Below, in pieces: positions 1-7,112 of a stretch of DNA of 10,379 nt (the first letter of the stretch is position 1; each line of letters begins with the position of its first letter). The notes below the pieces were generated by a model, which saw only the letters and a list, made by a program, of their open reading frames with translations, was not told where the DNA came from and searched no databases. Position numbers and translations under genes: made by a program. Origin of the DNA: Deltaproteobacteria bacterium (GTDB lineage: Bacteria > Desulfobacterota > Desulfobacteria > Desulfobacterales > JAUVVS01); assembly GCA_030604545.1 (NCBI GenBank), contig JAUVVS010000030.1, positions 1 through 10,379 of the forward strand, given 5' to 3'.

Positions 1-264
1 CAAAATTGCGGGCTGGGTATTATTCACTTCCAGAAGGTGGGGCCTCAGGGAGGGCGGATTGTTAGTTCTTCAAGCCATCATGTAACCGGATGGCTTGCTA
101 AACATGGGAGACGTGATACTGCGGGTTGCCATTTCACTCGGGGCTGGATTGCCGGAGTTCTTGAGGCAATATACAATCATCCCCTCGATTACTATGCCGT
201 AAAAGAACTGAACTGTAAAATGATGCGAGATGAAAACTGTGATTTTATTGTAAAGGAGGGTTAA
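1..264 (+). CDS. V4R-domain protein, C-terminal part (5' end outside window)
   Basis: The frame is open from base 1 to a TAA at 262-264, giving 87 visible residues, so the true start lies upstream of the window. The visible part matches the end of a V4R (4-vinyl reductase) domain: a GWLAKHG stretch, then CHFTRGWIAGVLEAIY, then an E-x2-C-x7-C pair near the end (E69, C72, C80; also C43). In XylR/DmpR/PoxR-type regulators this fold binds small molecules such as phenols and carries a Zn site built from such cysteines, so ligand sensing is the likely role (inference). No enzyme or DNA-binding domain is visible, but the N-terminus is missing. It abuts a second V4R gene with no gap, consistent with a tandem pair feeding the downstream kinase. 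An internal GTG at 37 is not the start, because conserved-looking sequence continues upstream of it. Confidence 0.8.
   Translation, partial: QNCGLGIIHFQKVGPQGGRIVSSSSHHVTGWLAKHGRRDTAGCHFTRGWIAGVLEAIYNHPLDYYAVKELNCKMMRDENCDFIVKEG
252..260 (+). promoter_or_regulatory. Shine-Dalgarno site that sets the TTG start at 265
   Basis: AAAGGAGGG lies inside the last codons of the upstream V4R gene and ends 4 nt before a TTG at 265. The next in-frame ATG, at 301, has no comparable site at a useful distance. This supports the TTG at 265, directly after the upstream TAA, as the start of the second V4R gene. Confidence 0.7.
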
Positions 265-867
265 TTGGCAATTGACGGAAGAAAGATTCTCCATGCGGTT
301 ATGGAGGGAAGCCTGATTCGAGATGCAAAGGGGATTATCCCCCTATTTGGAGTCTACCTTTCCCTCTTTTCCGTGCAATATTATAATAAACTCTCATTTG
401 ACTTCGAAAAAAGGATGGGTAAAAGGAAAGAGAAGGAAGCAGAGGTATTACTCATTGAGGCTGCCCAGGAGTGTGGTTATGCAACTTTTCAGGGAATCCG
501 CAATTCATGGGAGTGGGAGGAAATCGTAATGCCGATGATTGAAAGCAGAGAAGATCAGGTTTTCGGCTTTACTGCAGTGTCATTTGCTTTTGGCTGGGGT
601 GATATGGAAGTAAAAGAGTTGATTCCTGATGAAAAGCTCTTAATACAGGTGAGTGATTCATACGAAGCCACCGGTTACATGCAGCTTCATGGTTCCGCGA
701 ATTCGGGGAAATGTTATATGCTAAGGGGCGTTGCAGCCGCTTTCATGGGTCTGCTTTATGGTGAAGATTACCCCGATGGATGTTTTAATTTTTCGGCAGA
801 AGAACCGCTTTGCCGGGCCAAGGGAGATTCGTATTGTGAGTTCGTTGCTAGAAGATCATCTCATTAA
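265..867 (+). CDS. V4R-domain sensor protein (complete)
   Basis: A 200-residue stand-alone V4R protein. The V4R signature fills the C-terminal third: C150, a GVAAAFMGLLYG helix around 155-166, then E180, C183 and C191 (C-x7-C), the same cysteine layout as the protein before it. In aromatic-responsive regulators these residues hold Zn next to the ligand pocket, so this is probably a cytosolic small-molecule sensing or delivery protein (inference from family). Residues 1-60 contain a basic stretch (KRMGKRKEKE, about 49-58) and no clear membrane segment or DNA-binding motif. The TTG start is chosen because a strong ribosome site sits just before it. The 3' end overlaps the kinase gene by 32 nt. 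The ligand and direct partner are unknown; the location argues for the kinase as partner. Confidence 0.85.
   Translation: MAIDGRKILHAVMEGSLIRDAKGIIPLFGVYLSLFSVQYYNKLSFDFEKRMGKRKEKEAEVLLIEAAQECGYATFQGIRNSWEWEEIVMPMIESREDQVFGFTAVSFAFGWGDMEVKELIPDEKLLIQVSDSYEATGYMQLHGSANSGKCYMLRGVAAAFMGLLYGEDYPDGCFNFSAEEPLCRAKGDSYCEFVARRSSH
821..826 (+). promoter_or_regulatory. Shine-Dalgarno site that supports the kinase GTG start at 836
   Basis: AGGGAG lies 9 nt before a GTG at 836 in the kinase frame. A longer reading back to ATG 731 would add 35 residues that are simply the V4R C-terminal coding sequence read in another frame. The conserved cysteine domain begins well after 836. The GTG is therefore preferred; a TTG at 845 is a second option. 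Confidence 0.5.
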
Positions 868-3094
868 TGTATCCCTAATACAAAAGGGTGCTATTGACAA
901 ACAAGCATGCTGGGAATTTTTATCATGTGCTAAGGTGCTTTGTCCTGCTCACGGCAAGTACGGCACGGACTGTTGGCTTATTCCCAAAACACATTGCAGT
1001 AATTACATTGAAGAGGATTTTTTTCAAAAACTGTCCGTATGCCTTGCCTGTTCGTATTTTAAGGAAAGGGGAGATATTTATATAGGAGGATGGAATCAAT
1101 TCTTTGCAAAGCAGATACAAAAATACAATATGAAAGCCCTTGAGCTGATATATCAAAAGGAAGAAAGTTTTGTTGAGATTTTAAACCGTATTCCGGATGG
1201 GCTTTTTACTACGGACCAAGAATGGCGAATTACCTACTTCAACCCTGCTGCAGAAAAGATTACGGGATTCTCGGCCTATGATGCAGTGGGGATGTACTGT
1301 AAAGATGTCTTTAAGAATTCAATCTGCGAAACAGATTGTGCTCTAAAGCGGGCTGTAAAATTAGAAAGTGACATTCATAACAGGGAATATGAGATTACAA
1401 ATATCGATGGAAAAAAGGTTCCTATCATCTGTTCTACTTCAGCTTTTTGGGATAGCTCGGGGCGGATTACCGGGGGTCTTGAGATATTTAAGGATATAAC
1501 CGAACAAAAGAAACTGCAGGAAGATATCGTTACCCGTGATAAGAAATATCGTCGCATTTTTGAGGGGAGTCACGATATGATTTATGCAACCAACCTGCCT
1601 GGGGAGCTTCTGGATGTAAACCAGGCCGGAGTGGAGATGTTGGGATACCGGAACAAAGAGGAATTGCTTGGCAGTGGCTCTGCAAGGAAGTTATACCGTG
1701 ATCCTAAGGACCGAGATAAATTCTTAAAGGTAATTAACAAGAAAGGATACGTTAAAGATTATGAGGTCGATTTTAAAAAACGCGATGGCTCACCTATTCA
1801 TGTTCTGATATCCAGCCGCCGATATGAAAATCCGGAAACAGGCGACATTGAATACGAAGGTATCATTAAAGACATCACACGGCGCAAGCGCACGGAAGAA
1901 GTTATAAAACAGCGAAACCTGGAACTTTCCATTTTGAACAGTATTGCTGTTGCTTTGAATTTTACAATGGATTTAAACAACATTTTGACGATGACCCTGA
2001 AAGATGTGCTTAAGGTGTTGCGTTTAAAACGTGGTGCGCTCTTTTTAATTGAAAGAGAAGAAAAAAAAATAACCCTTCAAATAAGGCATGGCCTTCCGGC
2101 AAAAGATTCCACCAACTCTGGGAAAATCATTTTCAAAGATAATTTGCTTAAAAAACATCTCTTAGAAAAGTATGTTATGCTTACACCTAAACCCACTTTT
2201 CCTTCTTTTCAGGTAAAATATCGAGATAAAGACGGCAAAGATATTTCCTGGTTAACATGTTTTCTTATTACCTTCAAGGGAAGGAGTGCTGGATTTTTTG
2301 GCCTAAGTATTCCACGTTCTCGCGTACTGAGCAAATATGAAATTCATTTGCTAGGCTCTTTGGGCAACTTTTTAGGAGGAGCCATTGAGAATACTCAACT
2401 GATGGAAACGATCCGTCTTCACCGGCAAGAATTAAGAAGACTTACTGAAAAACTTTTTCAAGGGCAGGAAGAGGAGCGGCGGCACATTGCAAGAGAGTTG
2501 CATGACGAAGCAGGCCAGTCACTGACGGCCGTAAAATTGGCTTTGGACAGGTTAGAAGAAAATGTTAAGGTGAATAAAAAAGATCTTGATGAGGATATTG
2601 ACGAAATTAGGAAAATGATTGTTCGAACCTCTTCGGAAATCAGAAGCCTTTCCTTTCGCCTTCACCCAACACTATTGAGTGATCTAGGTCTGGAGCCTGC
2701 GCTGAGCCTTTATTTTAAGGAAGTAAGGAATCATTCAGATTTGGATATTAATTTCCATATGGTAGGATTTGATCATCGACTGGATCCGGACATTGAAACG
2801 GTTCTCTACCGATTTAGTCAAGAGGCGCTTACAAATACCTTAAAGCATTCCGGGGCCGAGGAATTTCGCCTTTCCATTATTAAAAGCTATCCCAAGATTA
2901 TCTTTATGGCCGAGGATGACGGTGTCGGATTTGACGGTCAAATTGGGGGAAGTGATCGGAGGAGTTTGGGTCTGCTGGGTATGAGAGAAAGAGCTTCCCT
3001 TCTTGGCGGGATCTTTCAACTCCAGGGTCGACCTGGAGAAGGAACAAGGATTCGGATTGAAATTCCTTTAACTAAGGATGTGATCAATGGGTAA
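836..3094 (+). CDS. Two-CW / PAS / PAS / GAF sensor histidine kinase (NarL-type partner)
   Basis: With the GTG start the product is 752 residues and has no membrane segment, so it should be cytosolic. Domains in order: a cysteine-rich 'two-CW' domain at about 25-79 (C25, C31, C36, C46, C54, C69, C72, with CWEF and CW motifs); PAS 1 at about 107-223, carrying its own Cys group (C155, C164, C168); PAS 2 at about 235-352; a GAF-like domain at about 363-518; a HisKA_3 dimerisation segment at about 545-610 with the phospho-His H556 in RELHDEAGQ; and a HATPase domain with the N-box around 659-672, the D-box DDGVGFDG (694-701) and a GLLGMRERA segment. This is the NarX/DegS architecture that phosphorylates LuxR-type regulators. 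The cognate regulator follows with an 8-nt overlap. The signal is unknown; cysteine clusters suggest redox, metal or Fe-S sensing, and the V4R neighbours suggest ligand input (both inference). Confidence 0.9.
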   Translation: MSSLLEDHLINVSLIQKGAIDKQACWEFLSCAKVLCPAHGKYGTDCWLIPKTHCSNYIEEDFFQKLSVCLACSYFKERGDIYIGGWNQFFAKQIQKYNMKALELIYQKEESFVEILNRIPDGLFTTDQEWRITYFNPAAEKITGFSAYDAVGMYCKDVFKNSICETDCALKRAVKLESDIHNREYEITNIDGKKVPIICSTSAFWDSSGRITGGLEIFKDITEQKKLQEDIVTRDKKYRRIFEGSHDMIYATNLPGELLDVNQAGVEMLGYRNKEELLGSGSARKLYRDPKDRDKFLKVINKKGYVKDYEVDFKKRDGSPIHVLISSRRYENPETGDIEYEGIIKDITRRKRTEEVIKQRNLELSILNSIAVALNFTMDLNNILTMTLKDVLKVLRLKRGALFLIEREEKKITLQIRHGLPAKDSTNSGKIIFKDNLLKKHLLEKYVMLTPKPTFPSFQVKYRDKDGKDISWLTCFLITFKGRSAGFFGLSIPRSRVLSKYEIHLLGSLGNFLGGAIENTQLMETIRLHRQELRRLTEKLFQGQEEERRHIARELHDEAGQSLTAVKLALDRLEENVKVNKKDLDEDIDEIRKMIVRTSSEIRSLSFRLHPTLLSDLGLEPALSLYFKEVRNHSDLDINFHMVGFDHRLDPDIETVLYRFSQEALTNTLKHSGAEEFRLSIIKSYPKIIFMAEDDGVGFDGQIGGSDRRSLGLLGMRERASLLGGIFQLQGRPGEGTRIRIEIPLTKDVING

Positions 3095-3749
3095 ACCGAT
3101 AAGAATCATGCTTGCCGATGACCATACGATTGTGCGCCAGGGCCTGGCACGTCTGCTGGAGGATCAACCGGACTTGAAGGTTATTGGAGAAGCCGTCAAT
3201 GGCCGAATGGCCGTTGACAAGGCACTGGAATTAAAGCCGGATATCGCAATTATAGACATTGCCATGCCCCTTATGAACGGAATTGAGGCGGCAAAAAGAA
3301 TAAAAAAGCATTTGCCAAAGACCAAAATCCTGATCCTTTCCATGTATTCCCATGAACATTATATCCATGAGCTTCTCGAAGCCGGCATATCAGGCTATCT
3401 CTTAAAGGATTCAAGCGGTCGCGACATTATAAGTGCCATTCATGCCGCAATGAAGGATGAGACATTTTTAAGTCCTTCCATTTCCAAGATGGTTGTGGAT
3501 ACCTATCTATCGCCCCGGAAGAGTTCATCCAAGGAAGAGCGATTCAAACAGCTATCCAACAGGGAAAGGGAAGTATTTCAGCTTATCGCAGAAGGGCATT
3601 CTACTCGGAAAATTGCCGATATGCTTTATGTCAGCGTAAGCACCGTAAAATCTCATAGAGCCAAGATTATGGAAAAGATAGGAGTTGACAATCCCATCCA
3701 GCTTGTTCATTTTGCCATCCAATTAGGACTGGTTGACCCTGATCTTTAG
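3087..3749 (+). CDS. NarL/FixJ-family response regulator
   Basis: A 220-residue two-domain regulator of usual family length. The receiver domain (about 4-120) has the acidic pair D11/D12, phosphoacceptor D57 in IIDIAMP, switch Ser S85 and K107 in LLKDSS. After a short linker rich in Ser/Lys (about 143-153), the LuxR-type helix-turn-helix occupies about 156-215 (LSNREREVFQLIAEG, then STVKSHRAKIMEKIGV). Phosphorylation at D57 by the preceding kinase should promote DNA binding and transcriptional activation. The ATG overlaps the kinase stop in ATGGGTAA, and TAAGGA lies 8 nt upstream, so translation is probably coupled. Its target promoters cannot be read from the sequence. The downstream radical SAM gene and methyltransferase cluster are candidates by location only. 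Confidence 0.95.
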   Translation: MGKPIRIMLADDHTIVRQGLARLLEDQPDLKVIGEAVNGRMAVDKALELKPDIAIIDIAMPLMNGIEAAKRIKKHLPKTKILILSMYSHEHYIHELLEAGISGYLLKDSSGRDIISAIHAAMKDETFLSPSISKMVVDTYLSPRKSSSKEERFKQLSNREREVFQLIAEGHSTRKIADMLYVSVSTVKSHRAKIMEKIGVDNPIQLVHFAIQLGLVDPDL

Positions 3750-3764
3750 GTTCCACCTTTATTC

Positions 3765-3918
3765 GATTTTGGATTTTGGAATTCGGAATTCGGATTTAAT
3801 GTATTCTATCAATTTTATAAATAAAAAAAGTGAGCAGACTTCGTCCCGCTCGGGGCGGGACTACGACGGCTGAAAGCGATTCCTCCAATCCGCAATCCGC
3901 AATCTAAAATCTAAAATT
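3765..3918 (+). repeat. Inverted repeat made of 7-nt units flanking a GC hairpin
   Basis: The left arm (3765-3797) runs as heptads of the form GGATTTT, GGATTTT, GGAATTC, GGAATTC, GGATTTA. The right arm (3886-3918) runs CAATCCG, CAATCCG, CAATCTA, AAATCTA. Aligned antiparallel, 25 of 33 positions are Watson-Crick pairs and 3 more are G-T pairs, with an 88-nt interior. The sequence lies between the regulator stop and the radical SAM start and contains no gene. It resembles degenerate intergenic short repeats I associate with deltaproteobacterial genomes (recollection, not checked). It could fold as a long hairpin in RNA and help end the sensory operon, or be a small non-autonomous mobile repeat. 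Confidence 0.6.
3843..3861 (+). other. Perfect GC-rich hairpin inside the heptad repeat
   Basis: GTCCCGC and GCGGGAC form a 7-bp perfect stem around the 5-nt loop TCGGG. Weak outer pairing extends it (TCG 3841-3843 with CGA 3864-3866; CAG 3835-3837 with CTG 3870-3872). There is no T-run after it, so it is not a standard intrinsic terminator. REP-like repeat or transcript-stabilising hairpin are better labels. Confidence 0.55.
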
Positions 3919-3938
3919 CTTGTAACATTAGGATTAGT

Positions 3939-5831
3939 TTGAAGAAAATAGGAATCATTACCCTTACAAGACAGAATAGTTTAGCGTATTCAGCTTTAAA
4001 AAGAATTGTTGAAAATTTAGGTTACACACCTGTTTGTGGAGAGGCCATCGGGTCAGATTGCCTCTTTTTTTCTTTAGAAGAACTAACTTTGGTGGGTTAT
4101 GATTTCTTGGGTGATCTTTTTAAAAAAACAGGGCTTGCTGAAGTTGATACAATTTTAATTTCCGCTCCTTATTCTATAAGCTTGCTTGTCTTACCAAAAG
4201 TTATGTGGTGTTTGAGAAGTATAAGTTCTGCCCCTATCATCCTTGGAGGTAATGAACCATCCAATAATTATAAAAATATCATGTCATATGGATCTTCAAC
4301 TTTCGCCAACAAAATTATAGACGTAGCTCCTGATTTCATAGTGAGAGGGTCTGCTGAAAAAGTTTTGTTCTCTCTTTTGCCTCTACTCGACAAAACTACC
4401 ATGATAAAAAATTGGGACAAAGATTTCTTAAAGGAATTATTTGAAATCCCAAATATTGTATTTTGGCTCTCTAAAAGAAAAGCTTTAATTTCCACCAAAT
4501 TTTCCTCTGAGGATTTATCAGAAAGGGATATTTTTGCCTATGTGAAGTATGGGGAAAAAACCATTGCCATTACACTTCAAAGAGCTTGTATTTGGGCAAA
4601 AAAGTCACGCGGAGGATGTTTGTTCTGCGCTATTGCAAGCCAGTTTGGCAAAGACTTTCACTGTGCTGTCCAAAGCGATTTCTTTATAGAAGATCTTTAT
4701 GAATTTTTAATAAAACATCCGGAAATAAAATATATAGATATTTGGGATGATACTTTTAATATAAATGAAGAGTGGGCAACCAAAATCTGTGGTTATCTTG
4801 AGATTTTAAATAAAAAATTGGGGAGAAAAATTATATATTCCTGCTTTTTAAGACCCAAGGGGTTAAATGAAAGATTAGTAAGAAAAATGAGAGAAACCAA
4901 TTTTAAGGTAGCATTTGTTGGTGCAGATGCCTTGACAGAGGATCTTTCAAAGAGGCTGAGAAGAGGCTCGACAATTTCTGAAGTAAATAAATCTATTGAA
5001 ACACTTAGTAAAGGAAGGATACTACCCCGATTAAGTGTTCAGTTGTTCTCTCCGGAATCAACGGTTGACGATTGTGGGATTACCTGTACATTGGCTTTAT
5101 CATGTATAAGAAACGGGGAATCAACAGTTCACGTCCACCTTTATACCTTTCCTTTATTTGGTTCGGATATATATCAGCTCCTTGAGGCCAGAAATAATCT
5201 GAAAAAAATTCCTACACCTCTATTAAAAATTAAAAATAACGGAGGCTTTGAGCCGTATTTAATGGCTTATGATTATATAAATTATGACCCCGATGTTGAG
5301 AAAATAAAACAGAAAACATTCAAGCTTTTGGATATCTCATCCTCTTTTTTCGTAAAAACATATCCGGGCGATAATATTGATGGAAACAGACTCAAAAAGA
5401 TTCTTAAAAAAGTAAGAAACTGGTGTATAGAGGCTAAAAAAACCCATAAAATCAAATCTATCTGGTATATGACAATCCTTCTTTTAGAAGATAAAGGAAC
5501 CGGGTTAAGTAAAAAAGAGTTGCTCAATTTATTATCAAAAAATGAATCAGACCTTCAGATACCGGATAATTTAAGAAAAGTTTACGGGAACTTTGGTTAT
5601 AGATATATTCTATCCCGAAGTTTTAATGAAGTGGTTGATATTCTTTCTAAAAATAGATGGATACAAGAAGTTGGCCCGGAGGAATACAGTTTAACAATTG
5701 AGGGCTTAAAAAGACTTAAATCAATCATCAAGGAAAGAGAGAAATATCATTTTAATGTAGCAGCTTATGGTAATAAAATGAATAAAATTGAATTATTAAC
5801 AACCATAGATAACAAGTTAAAAGATGAGTAA
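3939..5831 (+). CDS. B12-binding-type radical SAM protein with CX9CX2C motif
   Basis: 630 residues. Residues 1-145 look like a cobalamin-binding Rossmann domain (KKIGIITL at the start, ILGGNEPS at 101-108) without the DxHxxG base-off motif, as in class B radical SAM methylases. The radical SAM core spans about 208-420. Its cluster cysteines are C217, C227 and C230, spaced CX9CX2C rather than CX3CX2C, followed by IDIWDDTFN (266-274) and a typical AFVGAD segment (325-330). The C-terminal part (about 520-600) is predicted by eye to be winged-helix-like. The TTG start has only a weak TAGGA site 5 nt upstream; no better start keeps the N-terminal strand. The gene is visibly more AT-rich than its neighbours (for example 20 G+C of 60 in 4741-4800 against 32 of 60 in 7741-7800), which suggests separate acquisition. 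The substrate is unknown; methylation or another radical modification is possible. Confidence 0.8.
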   Translation: MKKIGIITLTRQNSLAYSALKRIVENLGYTPVCGEAIGSDCLFFSLEELTLVGYDFLGDLFKKTGLAEVDTILISAPYSISLLVLPKVMWCLRSISSAPIILGGNEPSNNYKNIMSYGSSTFANKIIDVAPDFIVRGSAEKVLFSLLPLLDKTTMIKNWDKDFLKELFEIPNIVFWLSKRKALISTKFSSEDLSERDIFAYVKYGEKTIAITLQRACIWAKKSRGGCLFCAIASQFGKDFHCAVQSDFFIEDLYEFLIKHPEIKYIDIWDDTFNINEEWATKICGYLEILNKKLGRKIIYSCFLRPKGLNERLVRKMRETNFKVAFVGADALTEDLSKRLRRGSTISEVNKSIETLSKGRILPRLSVQLFSPESTVDDCGITCTLALSCIRNGESTVHVHLYTFPLFGSDIYQLLEARNNLKKIPTPLLKIKNNGGFEPYLMAYDYINYDPDVEKIKQKTFKLLDISSSFFVKTYPGDNIDGNRLKKILKKVRNWCIEAKKTHKIKSIWYMTILLLEDKGTGLSKKELLNLLSKNESDLQIPDNLRKVYGNFGYRYILSRSFNEVVDILSKNRWIQEVGPEEYSLTIEGLKRLKSIIKEREKYHFNVAAYGNKMNKIELLTTIDNKLKDE

Positions 5832-5970
5832 CTTTTGAATAAAATCTTCCATTTGAACTTTATCGCAATAGTCAATTTCGGATTCAACAATATCCACAGG
5901 AAGTTACACGCCAAATTTTTTCAACATTTGCAGCAGAGCCTTTACAAAAAAATCATCTGTTTTCTTATTA

Positions 5971-5993
5971 AAAATCGTCTTTTAGACGATTTT
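5971..5993 (+). terminator. Symmetric hairpin, probable bidirectional terminator
   Basis: AAAATCGTCT and AGACGATTTT form a perfect 10-bp stem around a TTT loop. The + strand stem runs into TTTTC, and the 5' side is A-rich (TTATTAAAAA), which supplies a T-run on the other strand. It lies 140 nt after the radical SAM stop and about 107 nt before the MtrH-family start, and so separates the two units. The stem is AT-rich, so termination strength may be modest. Confidence 0.55.
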
Positions 5994-6100
5994 CAAAAGG
6001 AAATAGTTCCTGTAGAGATAAATGTCACGTTCGAATGACGGTTTCCGGGATGGTTTAAAAACCTGGAAGGTCTTGGCTTTAACAGAAAGGAGGTGGGAGT

Positions 6101-7051
6101 ATGTTTCAATTAAGCACGGAGCAAAAGGTATGTGAAATAGGCGGTGTTAAATTTGGAGGGCAGCCCGGAGAGTACCCCTGCGTGTGCTGTTCCTCTATCT
6201 TCCAAAAGGGTGATAGAGTCTTTGAAGGAAAAAGAAAGGAAGGCTTCAATGAAAAACGTGCCGAGGAGCTTCTAAAAACGCAAGACAAGTTGTGGGAAGA
6301 GACGGGGGTGCCCGGGATGGCCGACATTGTGGCCAACACAAAGGAGGAATTTAAAACCTACATTGATTTTGTGACTTCTGTAAGCAATATGCCCTTTTGT
6401 GTAGATGCCTGGATAATGAAGACCAAGTTAGAGGGTGCTGCTTATTGTGCGGAGAAGGGTTTGTTGGATAAGATGTTTTATAACAGCCTCACAGTCTGGG
6501 AAGAGGACTTGGAAACAGAGGTTAAAGAGATATCCCAGATTGGCGTCAAACATGTCCTCCTTGTGGCATTTGACCAGGCAGATCAGATGCCCAGCGGCAG
6601 GATTACGGGAACTCAGAAAATGTTGGATGTCATTGAGAAAGTAGGCGCTAATTTTGAAAGTATTTTTGTGGATACATCAGTCATGAACGGTCCTGCAACT
6701 GCCATGTGTGGTCTTGCCAATAAGCTTGTCAAGGAAAAGTGGGGCTTTCCTGCAGCCAGCGCCCCAAGCAATGGTTCTTATATGGATCTCAAGAGGTACA
6801 AAGACCTCTGGGGATTTAAGGGTTGGGCTGCAACGGATGCCGCATTAGAGGGTCTTTCAGCCTTTTTCTACCATGATATGATTTTTTCAGGTCCCATGGG
6901 CGGCGCAATACGCGTTCTTCCGGCAGTGGCTGAAGCTGAAGCATTCTTGGCAGTAGCTGTCTTTGCTGAGACAAAGAAGCTGCCCGTTGATTCAAATCAT
7001 CCGATTTTTAAACTGTTCCCTGATTTTGTTGAGCAGTTAAAGGCGCTGTAA
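6101..7051 (+). CDS. MtrH-family tetrahydropterin:corrinoid methyltransferase
   Basis: A 316-residue TIM-barrel type protein of the MtrH family (methyl-tetrahydromethanopterin/-tetrahydrofolate:corrinoid methyltransferase). Recognisable family blocks are the N-terminal VCEIGGVKFGGQPGEYP (10-26), SIFQKGD (32-38), YIDFV with PFCVDAW (87-104), CAEKGLLDKMFYNS (116-129), and VDTSVMNGPAT followed by the C-terminal VKEKWGFPAASAPSN. In bacteria such proteins usually move a methyl group between a corrinoid protein and tetrahydrofolate, linking the relay to the Wood-Ljungdahl methyl branch. It heads a set with a UroD-type methyltransferase, a corrinoid protein and an activator, so it is most likely the pterin-side enzyme (inference). 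AAAGGAGG at 6086-6093 lies 7 nt before the ATG. A first-gene position after a terminator suggests a promoter between 5994 and 6085, which I could not place. Confidence 0.88.
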   Translation: MFQLSTEQKVCEIGGVKFGGQPGEYPCVCCSSIFQKGDRVFEGKRKEGFNEKRAEELLKTQDKLWEETGVPGMADIVANTKEEFKTYIDFVTSVSNMPFCVDAWIMKTKLEGAAYCAEKGLLDKMFYNSLTVWEEDLETEVKEISQIGVKHVLLVAFDQADQMPSGRITGTQKMLDVIEKVGANFESIFVDTSVMNGPATAMCGLANKLVKEKWGFPAASAPSNGSYMDLKRYKDLWGFKGWAATDAALEGLSAFFYHDMIFSGPMGGAIRVLPAVAEAEAFLAVAVFAETKKLPVDSNHPIFKLFPDFVEQLKAL

Positions 7052-7112
7052 TAGGTTATTTTTTTAAATCTATTTTTAATGTATAAATTTTAATTTAGAA
7101 AGGAGGTTTAAT

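Noticed and set aside
731..835. 35-residue N-terminal extension of the kinase
   Set aside because: It overlaps the conserved V4R C-terminus and looks like out-of-frame sequence. GTG 836 has a better ribosome site.
3765..3920. Short periodic repeats considered as a CRISPR array
   Set aside because: The units are 7 nt with no spacers and are arranged as an inverted pair, so it is not CRISPR.
5835..6038. Small + strand ORF (67 aa) just after the radical SAM gene, considered as a RiPP precursor peptide
   Set aside because: It runs through the symmetric hairpin at 5971-5993, has a TTG start with no clear ribosome site and a low-complexity F/I/N-rich composition. Part of it is in register with broken minus-strand coding text.
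6024..6039. Inverted GTCA-N8-TGAC as a regulator operator
   Set aside because: The arms are only 4 bp, a length expected by chance; no second copy was noticed near other genes.
6063..6080. Sigma-54-like promoter (GG...GC) ahead of the MtrH-family gene
   Set aside because: The spacing between GG and GC is one nucleotide short, and the site lies too close to the ribosome site for a sensible leader.
5832..6100. Cobalamin riboswitch ahead of the B12-dependent cluster
   Set aside because: I found no B12-box-like motif or matching multi-stem layout; only one simple hairpin is visible.
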